Assembly: GCA_009391225.1 (NCBI GenBank)
Contig: VEXC01000005.1
Span: forward strand, 1-58,535
DNA length: 58,535 nt
From: SAR202 cluster bacterium AC-647-N09_OGT_505m
GTDB lineage: Bacteria; Chloroflexota; Dehalococcoidia; UBA2985
Direction of reading: 5' to 3'
Below are positions 1 through 8,297 of the stretch, piece after piece. Position numbers and translations under genes: made by a program. Within the stretch, counting starts at the first letter, position 1. Each line of letters starts with the position of its first letter. The notes under the pieces were generated by a model. It did not search any database and was not told where the DNA came from. It saw nothing but the letters and a program-made list of their open reading frames with translations.

Positions 1-220
1 ATGCCTTTTCAATATGTTGACGTCGGGGTTACTTCCCACCGTCACCTCTGCAAGGCTACAAGTAGCAGTACATGAGAATGGATGACAAAAGGAGGGGATG
101 TCGAACGCCTAGAGGAGAACGGTGGGTTGACATTCGCCGCTGAGCAACACGGCTTTTTGTTTTCATAGGTCTGTCACGTATTCCGATGCCCCAGTGATGC
201 TGCAAAGCTAATTCAACAAA

Positions 221-832
221 TCAGAGTGCGTCATACGTTGGTCTAACAAGTTGATAAGTATCATCAGTCTTGCAATAAAAGTTGCCAGCAAGCCGACCCA
301 CAGGTTTGAGAAGTTCGTGATTTATGCGATGCCCTTGAATTAACTCATCCCGAATATGCACAGCTATTATGGATCCTATAACAAGACCATATTGATGGTC
401 ACCATCCCCTATATCCACAACCTGCTTTAATCTACACTCAAAATTGGCAGGAGATTCGTAAACTAGTGGAGGAGTTACATATTCTGCAGCAACAGGGGTA
501 AGATTCGCCACTTCAAATTCATTTATGTCAGAGGGGAATTCAGCAGCTGTACTATTCATTGCTTCAGCTATGTCTTCCACAACCACATTAACGACGAATT
601 CCCCTGTAGCCTCAATATTAGACAAAGTGTCTTTATCTTTCCATCCAGCACTGCGAGCGATGCTGACGACCAACATTGCTGGCTGATACGACACGGCGTT
701 GAAAAAGGAAAAAGGTGCCAAATTAACTATGCCTTCCCTACACACCGAGGACACTAGAGCAATTGGTCTAGGAACAACAAGTCCAGTAAGTACTCTGTTG
801 AATCCTTCGAAGTTATTTGGATCTATAATCAA
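221..832 (-). CDS. flavin reductase-like domain protein
   Basis: 203 aa. The N-terminal half has the flavin reductase-like split-barrel signature: RPIALVSS, then GIVNLAPFSFFNAVS, then PAMLVVSIA (about residues 22-60). Members bind FMN and either reduce flavin with NAD(P)H for a partner oxygenase or act as flavin-binding oxidoreductases; the substrate cannot be told here. The chosen start is a TTG at 832, because a GAGGAGG ribosome site lies about 10 nt upstream and no better ATG aligns with the family. No partner oxygenase is adjacent. The gene is more AT-rich than the core genes from 3 kb on and sits beside a pseudogene and a tRNA fragment, so acquisition by transfer is possible. Confidence 0.8.
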   Translation of the reverse strand: MIIDPNNFEGFNRVLTGLVVPRPIALVSSVCREGIVNLAPFSFFNAVSYQPAMLVVSIARSAGWKDKDTLSNIEATGEFVVNVVVEDIAEAMNSTAAEFPSDINEFEVANLTPVAAEYVTPPLVYESPANFECRLKQVVDIGDGDHQYGLVIGSIIAVHIRDELIQGHRINHELLKPVGRLAGNFYCKTDDTYQLVRPTYDAL

Positions 833-943
833 TTTTGAGACTCCTCCTCAGCACCTAATTTCCCATAGGACTCCTGACCTTCTGCCCCCCATTATAACCC
901 GTTAGGGGTATAAGGCTAAAAGTATGGCTAATTGTTGGAACCC

Positions 944-1789
944 CTAGAAATCTAACTCAGCGATAATTGGTGAATGATCGCTGAGTGCCGCTTCTCTGGG
1001 TTCTTGATCATAATAACAGTCCAGAGTCTTAATCGATATGGAGGCAAAAATGTGGTCGTATCTCCGTTTAGTTTGCCTCCCGTTGCGCTTCATGACCCAA
1101 CTATAGCCTTCTCTATTATCTTTTAATGAAGCGCTGAAGGTGTCATATAGGAGCAGGCCACTTCCATGCTCGATAATATTTCTTTCGGCCGCATCCCAAC
1201 GTTCTGCTGAACATGAATCTCTCCATCGCGGATCGATATAATACCTAAGCTGTCCGTTAGGCGATATTCGTTGGCCCCAAGTAATCACACCTAGATTAGT
1301 ATGCTCTGCTTGAGGAGAATTGAAATCACCTGTTAGTAGTCTAGGTCTCTTGGAAGTGTTGTTTAAGAATCTATAAAAACCTTCAAAGTGTTCAACCTTG
1401 ATCACACCGCTCGTAGATCCTGGAGGAACATGTGTTGTATGTATCTCCAGTTCCGGATAGGTATCTACTAGACGTACGGAGAGGACTCTTTCTGGGAAGG
1501 GTACGTCCACCTGATTAGGGTCACTGGCGGAGAAGCGAAATCTACTCGCAATGATCTCGCCAAATTTTCTTCGGCCCTGGAGAACGCTGTGGTCACCTGA
1601 TAGGTCAAAGGATGAAACCAGAAAGTATCCACCTTTATCAGCAAGGAACCGCTTAATGAACTCCTCCGACTTGGCAGAAACCTCCTAGAGGGTAATCAGG
1701 TCAAAGCTACCCCTCAATAGGTAATCTCACTGGCTAGAGAGAATCGTACTGTTTGATCGGGAATTAAGGTTCCACGATATTATTCTCAT
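944..1789 (-). pseudogene. endonuclease/exonuclease/phosphatase-family pseudogene
   Basis: Translation from an ATG at 1789 begins MRIISWNLNSRSN, the classic EEP (DNase I/ExoIII-like) N-terminus. It continues in one frame to the C-terminal SDHSPIIAELDF motif, with LLTGDFNSP and RRYDHIFAS in between. The frame is interrupted by TGA at 1727-1729 and by TAG at 1685-1687; the TAG stands in FDLITL*EVSA, where the family has a Gln before the metal-binding Glu. The rest has no other stop, so decay looks recent. A truncated product could start at a GTG at 1510, but it would lack the catalytic N-terminus. Confidence 0.8.
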
Positions 1790-1843
1790 GGACTCTTAAC
1801 ATTACCACTTTTGTGGAACATACTGCGACTTTGACAATAATAT

Positions 1844-1869
1844 AGCCCTCTCAACTCAACGAGAGGGCT
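1844..1869. terminator. hairpin, probable terminator of the former tRNA
   Basis: A perfect 9-bp stem (AGCCCTCTC / GAGAGGGCT) with an 8-nt loop lies just 3' of the tRNA-Gly remnant on the minus strand. The flanks are T-poor on both strands, so efficiency is uncertain. The intact tRNA at 22612-22686 also has a short hairpin beyond its 3' end. Confidence 0.5.
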
Positions 1870-1888
1870 TACTTTGTGCCTAAAAGAG

Positions 1889-1933
1889 TGGAGCGGGTGA
1901 TGGGGGTCGAACCCACGACAACTTGCTTGGGGA
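1889..1933 (-). pseudogene. 3' half of a tRNA-Gly gene
   Basis: Read on the minus strand this contains CCCCAAGCAAG, a variable loop TTGTC, a T arm GTGGG-TTCGACC-CCCAT, the 3' acceptor strand CACCCGC, U73 and an encoded CCA, matching the 3' half of bacterial tRNA-Gly. Similarity stops in the anticodon loop: the base expected to be U33 is C, and no D arm or 5' acceptor strand lies upstream. A clean break at this point is typical of tyrosine-recombinase attachment within tRNA genes, so this may be the far end of a former integrated element. Confidence 0.65.
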
Positions 1934-2235
1934 AAATGAGGTCACCTGTTTCCACGTGTAGACCACCGTTTATCCCTGAAGTCATCTACACCTGAACTGT
2001 CCACTGGTGTAAACAACTGTTGACTGGCGTAGGGCTAAAAATGGGGCTAACCCCCCAACAACCGCTTCTGCGTTGCCCCGTCGTAACTGAGACTTCTAGG
2101 CGTTAGATTTTATCTGAGGATGCTATTAAGGCTTATAAGGCTGGTGTTAGGTGGGTAGTAACTGTATTGACATTGTTAAACATTTCTTGTGATTATGAGA
2201 CATAGAACCACTGAGTGGGCATAAGGAGGTATTTG
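1934..2235. other. non-coding scar with inverted repeat
   Basis: No convincing reading frame is seen. It contains an inverted repeat GTGTAGA (1956-1962) / TCTACAC (1985-1991) spaced by 22 nt, immediately next to the broken tRNA. It also has GGCTAAAA...GGCTAA (2033-2050), which resembles a sequence at 914-931. The repeat spacing would suit integrase or excisionase arm sites, but that is inference. Confidence 0.35.
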
Positions 2236-2841
2236 ATGGGATCAAAAATGCAGACTGGTTTGCTTCTTATTCTTGGAATAATTGTGGCACTTGTCGGATG
2301 GATGGCTATTTATCCCGGTGACGATTCTGCGACGCCTGAAAGTGCAGCAAAGCTTATGGCCGATCCGACCTTGGCTAAATTGGGCATGCTGATGGGATTC
2401 GGCGGAATGTGTGCCTTGTTTATTGGATTTCTAAACATATCCCGAAAGATGGCAGCTGGAGACGGTGCAGGGTCTTCCTACGCCAATATTAGCGCAATCA
2501 TGGCCATGACACTGGTCGTAATGATGGCGATAGGACTCTCGATTGAGTGGGCTGTGACAGAAGCTAGTGACGCCACAGAGGGTGCACGTCTCATGCTTCA
2601 CAGCGGTGCATTGGAAACCTCATTCAATTTGGCAGGTGGGTTATTGATGGTCCTACTTGGCATAGGTATTATTCTGGAGAAAAATTTCCACATGATCATT
2701 GGTGGGCTTGCAGTTGTCGCCGGTGCATGTTTCCTTCTTGGTAATGTAGATGCAGTAGACTTCGTTGGGTTTTTCGGATTTATAGGCATGATGCTGGTAG
2801 CCCTTGCTTTGGGTGTCCAGACTCTCAGATCGAAGAGTTGA
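2236..2841 (+). CDS. predicted multi-pass membrane protein
   Basis: 201 aa with no family I recognise. About six hydrophobic segments are visible: TGLLLILGIIVALVGWMAIY near the N-terminus, LGMLMGFGGMCALFIGFL, ISAIMAMTLVVMMAIGLSI, AGGLLMVLLGIGIIL, IIGGLAVVAGACFLLG and VGFFGFIGMMLVALALGV. The ATG at 2236 is chosen because AAGGAGG lies 7 nt before it; an upstream in-frame GTG at 2215 would place that ribosome site inside the gene. It is a single-gene unit closed by a strong hairpin and faces the two tRNA genes. Confidence 0.75.
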   Translation: MGSKMQTGLLLILGIIVALVGWMAIYPGDDSATPESAAKLMADPTLAKLGMLMGFGGMCALFIGFLNISRKMAAGDGAGSSYANISAIMAMTLVVMMAIGLSIEWAVTEASDATEGARLMLHSGALETSFNLAGGLLMVLLGIGIILEKNFHMIIGGLAVVAGACFLLGNVDAVDFVGFFGFIGMMLVALALGVQTLRSKS

Positions 2842-2861
2842 TTCGATACTGGCTCCTATGA

Positions 2862-2894
2862 AAAAGCCCCTTCGATTCCATTGAGGGGGCTTTT
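2862..2894. terminator. bidirectional intrinsic terminator
   Basis: AAAAGCCCC and GGGGCTTTT form a 9-bp stem with a 15-nt loop. The A and T runs at both flanks let it end the membrane-protein transcript (+) and the tRNA transcript (-). Confidence 0.85.
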
Positions 2895-2907
2895 CGTGCC
2901 TAAAAAA

Positions 2908-2984
2908 TGGTGGGCGATACTGGATTTGAACCAGTGACCTCTTGCGTGTGAAGCAAGCGCTCTAACCAACTGAGCTAACCGCCC
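2908..2984 (-). tRNA. tRNA-Val (CAC)
   Basis: A full cloverleaf can be drawn: acceptor GGGCGGT/ATCGCCC, D arm GCTCAGTTGGTTAGAGC, anticodon loop TTCACAC (anticodon CAC), T arm with GGTTCAAATCC, discriminator A and encoded CCA. It lies 21 bp from tRNA-Met on the same strand, so the two are probably cotranscribed. Confidence 0.93.
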
Positions 2985-3005
2985 GTTACTCTCCAGAACT
3001 GAATG

Positions 3006-3077
3006 TGGCAACGGCGGGATTCGAACCTGCGACCTAGCGCTTATGAAGCGCCCGCTCTGCCGCTGAGCTACGTTGCC
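3006..3077 (-). tRNA. tRNA-Met (CAT), elongator
   Basis: Acceptor GGCAACG/CGTTGCC, D arm GCTCAGCGGCAGAGC, anticodon loop TTCATAA (CAT) and T arm with GGTTCGAATCC. CCA is not encoded, unlike in the neighbouring tRNA-Val. It lacks the initiator features (unpaired position 1, three G-C pairs in the anticodon stem). Positions 4 and 5 are A-A rather than the C-C used by TilS for Ile2, which favours elongator Met. Confidence 0.85.
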
Positions 3078-3163
3078 ATCTAGGACAATGGTAGAGGTCT
3101 ATATCTAGGCCTACGGCAACCCATATTCTATCAGCATGGCGTCGAAATTTGAAGCGTCGCGAT

Positions 3164-5572
3164 TCACTGGTAGCTCCTCAGGGATGCGCCGACTTCCTTC
3201 TCCAGTGTGGCGAGTATCTCCTCTAAGGCCTGGTTCACCTCTTCGCCGACAAGGGTACGATCCGGCGATTGAAATAGAATACGATAGGCCAAGGAGCGTT
3301 TTCCAGTGGGAATTCCGGTCCCCTCGTAGACATCGAAGAGGGTAGACTGGGTAACCATGGGATTTCTCTCTATTATCCCTTGTACCCTACCAGCTGGCAC
3401 GTCCTGGTTCAAGACGATGGCAAGGTCACGGTAGGCACCGGGATAGCGGGCCAGGGGCCGATACTGGGAAGGGTTTAATGGCAGGACTTGTAGCAGGGCC
3501 GCCAGGTCCAGCTCAAATAGGAAAACGTTAGGTGTATTGATCTGAAATCGTTCCAGGGTCTGGGTATGCACCTCTCCTATCACCCCTATGGGTAATCCTT
3601 CAATGGATATCTCCGCACACCTTCCAGGAAGGAACAGAGGGTCATCCTGAGGCTCGAAGCTGTATTGAAGGTGAAGCTGGTTTAGAAAGGTATCCAGAAT
3701 ACCCTTGGCGTCGAAAAAGTCCAAGCTTGCTTCGCTCGCAAACCAGTTTTCTGACCAGCGTGGCCCCATCACTACCCCTAACAGCATCTCCTTCTCCAGG
3801 GGTAGTTCCGAAGTACGGGGCATGTAGGCCCGTCCCACTTCGAACAGCTTGATGCCCTCCCGTATGTGGTGCTGGTTGGCCGCTAGGGTCAATAGGATGC
3901 TGCTGCGCAGGGTGGTGCGCAGGTACTCCTGCTCCTCGCTCATGGGGTTGGCTAGCTTCAGTGGTTGGACCATGTCGCCCGGTGCCTGAGTCTTCTCCAG
4001 TGCAGCCATACTGGTAAGGGAGTAGGAGATGACCTCTTGCATTCCGCAAGCTACCAGGATGTCCTTCACCTGTTCCCGCAGCTCCCTGTCCGGCTGGCGT
4101 TGGTGTGGTGGTATGGGTGTAGAAAGGATGGAGGTTGGCAAATTGTCGTAGCCGATGATGCGGGCTATCTCCTCCACTAGGTCGTCTTCCTGGGCGATGT
4201 CGCTGCGCCAATATGGTACTGTGACACTTAGGGTGGACTCATCCTGGATCCTCGTGGGGAATCCCAGGGAATCCAAGATCTCGTCTACTCGGTCTAGGGG
4301 AACCTCGATTCCCAGCACCTTCTTGAGCCTGGACATGGTGAAGAGGATTGCGGGCCTTTCCCTGGGATTCGGGTATGCATCCATGATTCCCTTGCACGCC
4401 TTTCCATCTCCAAGCTGAAGGATTAACTGGGTGGCTCGTCTCAGGGCGATGGCCGCCAGTTCTGGTTGGAGCCCTTTGTCAAAGCGTGAGGAAGCCTCGC
4501 TTCGTAGCCTCAAGGCCTGTGAGGTGCGACGGGTGTTGATAGCGTCGAAGTTGGCCGATTCCAGGAGCACTGTGGTGGTGTCATCGGTCATCTCCGTGTT
4601 GAGTCCACCCATGACACCTGCCAGGGCTACCGGGCGCTCCGCGTCAGCAATGACCAGCATGGGAGGCCTGAGTTGACGCTGGACTTCGTCCAGGGTTACG
4701 AAGGGTTCCTGGTCACGGGCAGGTCGGACGATGACTTTGCCGTCCCTCAGGGTGTAATAGTCGAAGGCGTGGAGGGGTTGGCCGTACTCCAGCATCACGT
4801 AATTGGTCACGTCCACCACGTTGTTGATGGGCCGCTGCCCCGCCTTCAGCAGCCTGTCCTGCATCCAATCTGGCGAGGGCCCTACACTGACGCCCTGGAT
4901 TAGGCTCGCAGTGTATCGAGGGCATAGTGCTGGGTCGGCTATCTCCACGCGCACTAGGGCCTCGATGGGGTCACCCTCTTCGAGATAGGAGAGTTCAGGT
5001 TCTTTAATGGTCTTTCCGGTGAGGGCGGCGATCTCCCTGGCGACACCTAGCACCGATAGGCAATCGGGCCTGTTGGGGGTAATCTCTAGGTCTAAGATAA
5101 CATCGCCCATGTACTCAGCCAGGGGTTTTCCAATGGGGGCATCTCCAGGCAGCACGACTATGCCAGTGTGGTCGTCGCCCAGGCCCAACTCACGCTCGGA
5201 GCAGACCATACCCACCGATTCCACGCCCCGAATCTTGGCGGCCTTAAGAATCTCTGTCTCACCAGTGCGGGCATTTATGAGACTGGCGCCGGGCTTGGCA
5301 AAGGGTACCCGTTGTCCTTGGGCGACATTGGGAGCGCCGCAGACCACGGTTAGCTCCTCATTGCCAAGGCTGACAGTGGCCAGCTGCAGGCGGTCGGCGT
5401 TAGGGTGAGGCTCCACGATGACTACGTGACCCACATAGACGTTGTCCCACGTTCCGCCGATGACGTCCACTCCGCCCACCTCGTTGCCAGACATGGTCAA
5501 CTGGTGGGCCAACTCCTGTGGAGGAAGGTCTATGTCCACGTAATCTCTAAGCCAGGACAGGGGGATTTTCAT
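3164..5572 (-). CDS. pheT: phenylalanine--tRNA ligase beta subunit
   Basis: 802 aa, the usual length. It forms the alpha2-beta2 PheRS that charges tRNA-Phe. Visible in order: MKIPLSWLRDYVD start, EMAPII-like tRNA-binding OB fold (VGHVVIVEPHPNADRLQLATV, about 45-65), B3/B4 editing region, B5 domain, and the C-terminal ferredoxin-fold anticodon-binding domain beginning YPGAYRDLAIVL. The start at 5572 gives the conserved MKIP N-terminus; an upstream in-frame start adds 15 unrelated residues. It follows pheS on the same strand but about 500 bp away, separated by a decayed insertion, so cotranscription depends on read-through. Confidence 0.97.
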   Translation of the reverse strand: MKIPLSWLRDYVDIDLPPQELAHQLTMSGNEVGGVDVIGGTWDNVYVGHVVIVEPHPNADRLQLATVSLGNEELTVVCGAPNVAQGQRVPFAKPGASLINARTGETEILKAAKIRGVESVGMVCSERELGLGDDHTGIVVLPGDAPIGKPLAEYMGDVILDLEITPNRPDCLSVLGVAREIAALTGKTIKEPELSYLEEGDPIEALVRVEIADPALCPRYTASLIQGVSVGPSPDWMQDRLLKAGQRPINNVVDVTNYVMLEYGQPLHAFDYYTLRDGKVIVRPARDQEPFVTLDEVQRQLRPPMLVIADAERPVALAGVMGGLNTEMTDDTTTVLLESANFDAINTRRTSQALRLRSEASSRFDKGLQPELAAIALRRATQLILQLGDGKACKGIMDAYPNPRERPAILFTMSRLKKVLGIEVPLDRVDEILDSLGFPTRIQDESTLSVTVPYWRSDIAQEDDLVEEIARIIGYDNLPTSILSTPIPPHQRQPDRELREQVKDILVACGMQEVISYSLTSMAALEKTQAPGDMVQPLKLANPMSEEQEYLRTTLRSSILLTLAANQHHIREGIKLFEVGRAYMPRTSELPLEKEMLLGVVMGPRWSENWFASEASLDFFDAKGILDTFLNQLHLQYSFEPQDDPLFLPGRCAEISIEGLPIGVIGEVHTQTLERFQINTPNVFLFELDLAALLQVLPLNPSQYRPLARYPGAYRDLAIVLNQDVPAGRVQGIIERNPMVTQSTLFDVYEGTGIPTGKRSLAYRILFQSPDRTLVGEEVNQALEEILATLEKEVGASLRSYQ

Positions 5573-5781
5573 GGCTTTTGAGACGTCCATACACGATACA
5601 CTATTGCTGAAGTGCAAGTTGCAAGAACGAACTCAGCCTCCTTAGTCGAAGATGTGCCTGATTCCCATTCCCCAGTGGATTCTACTGCCGCTGCTTCCAG
5701 GTATGTTGTGCTCATTGAAACAACTCTCCAGCGAGTGTTCTGTATTTGCATTTCATTGCATTAATAATGTGGATTGGTGTG

Positions 5782-6059
5782 TCATGCTTCGCTGGTGCCC
5801 AGGATGATCTTGCCACGGTGTTCGGATACACTCCGCTATCCGACTTCAGCCTCCCGGTCACTATTTTCATCGGCATGCGCTAGTATGAGGATTTCCAGTT
5901 TTTCTCCATTATCGAGCTCTTCGTCGTAATGTGGGTGGGTCGCATCCTTGACGTTGCCATAGAGTTGGTCCAGTGTGCTGGTCTAGGGAAAGATAGCATG
6001 GTCTATCTCCCTCGCGCTCCACAAGCGGCCATTCTGTACACATCGAATTTCAAGAGCAT
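5782..6059 (-). pseudogene. decayed HicB/HicA-like toxin-antitoxin remnant
   Basis: An ATG at 6059 follows AGGAGAGG overlapping the pheS stop, and reads MLLKFDVYR. After an apparent frameshift the reading continues NGRLWSAREIDHAIFP, then TAG (5983-5985), then TSTLDQLYGNVKDATHPHY and an acidic tail to TAG at 5836. The order (variable strand, G-x-W-x-A, then TLDxLxxNVKxA) fits UPF0150/HicB antitoxins. In the same frame, RSVSEHRGKIILGT up to TGA at 5782 resembles the basic C-terminus of HicA toxins. Most of hicA is missing. Assignment rests on motif resemblance only. Confidence 0.45.
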
Positions 6060-6074
6060 GATTACTATCCTCTC

Positions 6075-7136
6075 CTAAAACTGCCGCAGGAACCGTAGGT
6101 CGTTGCTGTAGAATAGGCGCACATCTTCTATGCCGTACTTGAGCATGGCTATGCGTTCTGGTCCCATGCCGAAGGCGAAGCCGGTGTATATTGAGGAGTC
6201 ATATCCCACTCCCTCCAACACCTTGGGGTTCACCATGCCCGCACCCATGACCTCAATCCAACCTGTGCCTTTGCACACGCGGCAGCCTCTGCCTGCGCCC
6301 CTGCATACAAAGCAGTCAATGGCCATCTCTGCCCCCGGCTCCACGAAGGGGAAGTAGTCTACGCGGAAGCGCACCTTGCGGTCAGCCCCGAATAGTAGCC
6401 GGGCGAATTCGTAAAGGGTGCCCTTGAGGTCGGCGAAGGTGATGCCCTCGTCCACCGCAAGTCCTTCGACCTGGTAGAACTGGGATTCGTGGGTGGCGTC
6501 GGTGGCCTCGTAACGGTAGCATTTGCCGGGTACTAGCACGCGTACGGGTGGACGCGCGTTCTCCATGATACGAATCTGCATCGGAGAGGTGTGGGTGCGA
6601 AGGAGCATTGGCTGCTCGCCCTGCTTATCCACGTGGTCAATCCAGAGCGTATCCCACATGTCTCTGGCAGGGTGGTCTTTCGGGATGTTCAGCATCTCGA
6701 AGTTGTAGTGGTCCCATTCCACCTCCGGCCCCTCTACGACCTGGAAGCCCATCGATACGAAGGCGGCACATATCTCCCGCAGTATCTGGGTGGATGGGTG
6801 GAGTCTTCCCAGTGGAACGGGTCTGCCAGGTAGAGTGACGTCAATCCGCCCTCGTTCTGCTAAGGCCTGAATCTCAGTTCCCTTTATCGCCTCTTCCGCC
6901 GCCGCCAGGCTCTCCTCGAGAAGTGCCTTCACCTTGTTGGCTGCGGCCCCCACGGTACGGCGGTTCTCGGGAGCCAGTGGGCCCAGACCTCGGAGCACCA
7001 TGGTCAGCTCGCCTTTCCTTCCCATGTATGCCACGCGCCACTGCTCCACCGCCTCCGACGACGAGGAAGCCTTCAACTCATTCAAGGCCCTGGCTTGTAT
7101 CTCTTCAAGATTTCGTAGTATGGTATTGGTTGTCAT
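6075..7136 (-). CDS. pheS: phenylalanine--tRNA ligase alpha subunit
   Basis: 353 aa. Catalytic subunit of PheRS. N-terminal coiled coil (about 1-90), then the class II core: motif 1 around HPSTQILREICAAFVSMGF, motif 2 with CYRYEATDATHESQFYQVEG, and motif 3 with GFAFGMGPERIAMLKYGIEDVR near the C-terminus. A Cys cluster (CFVCRGAGRGCRVCKGTGW) lies before the GAGMVNP segment, as in many bacterial PheS. The ATG at 7136 gives a normal N-terminus. It is the first gene of the pheS-pheT unit, with its own promoter at 7166-7195. Confidence 0.97.
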   Translation of the reverse strand: MTTNTILRNLEEIQARALNELKASSSSEAVEQWRVAYMGRKGELTMVLRGLGPLAPENRRTVGAAANKVKALLEESLAAAEEAIKGTEIQALAERGRIDVTLPGRPVPLGRLHPSTQILREICAAFVSMGFQVVEGPEVEWDHYNFEMLNIPKDHPARDMWDTLWIDHVDKQGEQPMLLRTHTSPMQIRIMENARPPVRVLVPGKCYRYEATDATHESQFYQVEGLAVDEGITFADLKGTLYEFARLLFGADRKVRFRVDYFPFVEPGAEMAIDCFVCRGAGRGCRVCKGTGWIEVMGAGMVNPKVLEGVGYDSSIYTGFAFGMGPERIAMLKYGIEDVRLFYSNDLRFLRQF

Positions 7137-7165
7137 AAAGGAACTCCCGACGTTTTGGCGCTACC

Positions 7166-7195
7166 ATTATAGGTATCTCTTTTCTGAGGGGTCAA
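7166..7195 (-). promoter_or_regulatory. sigma-70-type promoter of pheS
   Basis: On the minus strand there is -35 TTGACC (7190-7195), an 18-nt spacer and -10 TATAAT (7166-7171), about 30 nt before the pheS start. No T-box leader is evident. Confidence 0.7.
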
Positions 7196-7301
7196 GGCAA
7201 GGAGCCCTGGGCTAGCGCTTTCGGTTATTGGTCTAGGCAGTCGTGGCACCATCAAACCCTGGGCCAGGCTCTCCCTAACTAGCCACAAATGACCCGCAAA
7301 T

Positions 7302-7331
7302 TTGACATGAACGCCTCGTGTGCCCTACAAT
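7302..7331 (+). promoter_or_regulatory. sigma-70-type promoter of rplU
   Basis: -35 TTGACA (7302-7307), an 18-nt spacer and -10 TACAAT (7326-7331). Transcription would start near 7338, only about 7 nt before the rplU ATG, leaving no room for a Shine-Dalgarno site. Confidence 0.75.
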
Positions 7332-7344
7332 CTGGAAAGTTGAT

Positions 7345-7725
7345 ATGGAATACGCAATAATAGAGACTGGCGGCAAACAGTACACGGTTCACCCAGGAGA
7401 GATTCTGCAGGTGGAGAAGTTGCCTTACGCTCCAGAAGATGTCATGGAATTGGATCAGGTTCTGCTGATTTCCAAGGAAGGGAACGTAAAAGTGGGCCAG
7501 CCCTTGGTGGAGGGTGCAATGGTAAAGGCGGAGGTGGTTGCCCATGGGAAATCTCCCAAGATAACGGTCTTCAAATACAAGAGCAAGATTCGGTACCAGC
7601 GCAAGATAGGTCACCGTCAACAGTATACTCAGCTTAAAGTTATAGAGATTATAGATGGGGAGTCGGCGCCAGTGCGCAGGCGGCGAGCGGCCAGCCCCAG
7701 CGGAGCAACGCAAGATGGCTCATAA
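7345..7725 (+). CDS. rplU: 50S ribosomal protein L21
   Basis: 126 aa. Large-subunit protein binding 23S rRNA near L20. The N-terminus [19 protein letters not shown] and the block [28 protein letters not shown] are diagnostic. It has a basic C-terminal extension ([16 protein letters not shown]) beyond the usual end. The ATG at 7345 is used rather than an in-frame start nine codons upstream because the family begins at MEYAIIE. It overlaps rpmA by 11 bp, consistent with the usual rplU-rpmA coupling. Confidence 0.96.
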   Translation: MEYAIIETGGKQYTVHPGEILQVEKLPYAPEDVMELDQVLLISKEGNVKVGQPLVEGAMVKAEVVAHGKSPKITVFKYKSKIRYQRKIGHRQQYTQLKVIEIIDGESAPVRRRRAASPSGATQDGS

Positions 7726-7981
7726 AAAAGGCGGAGGAAGCAGCCGCAACGGAAGGGACAGTAACTCTCAGCGGCTGGGTGTCAAGCGGTATGATGGCCA
7801 GTTGGTGCGGGCTGGTACCATCATAGTTAGACAGCGAGGCACAAAGATACAGTCTGGCACCAACGTTGGGGTGGGGCGGGATCACACCCTCTTCGCACTT
7901 ACCGATGGCCTGGTAAAATTCGAGGATGCCACCAAGTACAAGAAACGAGCCAGCGTTTATCCCCATGCATTCGAGGCATAG
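7715..7981 (+). CDS. rpmA: 50S ribosomal protein L27
   Basis: 88 aa. Its N-terminal tail reaches the peptidyl-transferase centre. [20 protein letters not shown] followed by [23 protein letters not shown] is diagnostic. The start at 7715 gives a mature-type N-terminus, with no Firmicutes-style cleavable prefix. It overlaps the end of rplU and precedes rpmE by 8 bp. Confidence 0.97.
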   Translation: MAHKKGGGSSRNGRDSNSQRLGVKRYDGQLVRAGTIIVRQRGTKIQSGTNVGVGRDHTLFALTDGLVKFEDATKYKKRASVYPHAFEA

Positions 7982-7989
7982 GAGAGACT

Positions 7990-8196
7990 GTGAAAGCTGA
8001 TATACACCCAACCTACTACCCGGATGCAATGGTGACATGTGGCTCCTGTGGCAACACCTTTGCCGTGGGATCCACCAAGCCGTCTCTCAGGGTGGAGATA
8101 TGCGGCAACTGCCATCCATTTTTCACTGGGGAGCAGCGCATAATTGACACCGAAGGACGTGTGGAGCGCATGAAGAGGCGCTTCAACCTCAAATAG
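7990..8196 (+). CDS. rpmE: 50S ribosomal protein L31 (zinc-binding type)
   Basis: 68 aa from a GTG start (MKADIHPTYYPDAMVTCGSCG). The CGSC and CGNC pairs retain the zinc ligands of the C+ type of L31, and CHPFFTGEQR is the family block. Third gene of the rplU-rpmA-rpmE unit, which closes with the hairpin at 8223-8249. Confidence 0.95.
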   Translation: MKADIHPTYYPDAMVTCGSCGNTFAVGSTKPSLRVEICGNCHPFFTGEQRIIDTEGRVERMKRRFNLK

Positions 8197-8222
8197 ACGC
8201 GCCTAGGTGCTGTGATGAAAAC

Positions 8223-8249
8223 AAGGGGTGGGTCAAGGCCACCCCTTTT
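8223..8249 (+). terminator. intrinsic terminator after rpmE
   Basis: AAGGGGTGG (8223-8231) and CCACCCCTT (8239-8247) pair perfectly over a 7-nt loop and run into TTTT. It separates the ribosomal-protein unit from the DUF1385 gene. Confidence 0.85.
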
Positions 8250-8297
8250 CTATGCCTTCCCTCAGGGCAGGGTTGTATAGAGAAAGGCCAGGCCCCA

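Noticed and set aside
1685..1729. In-frame TGA in the EEP-family gene as a second selenocysteine codon
   Set aside because: A TAG follows 14 codons later, the family has no Cys at this site, and the position is ordinary helix sequence; two nonsense mutations are the simpler reading.
3965..4988. Several long + frames antisense to pheT and pheS
   Set aside because: They mirror the codon structure of the real genes, with no starts, ribosome sites or recognisable domains.
5569..5751. 60-codon frame just upstream of pheT
   Set aside because: It overlaps the pheT start and has no family resemblance.
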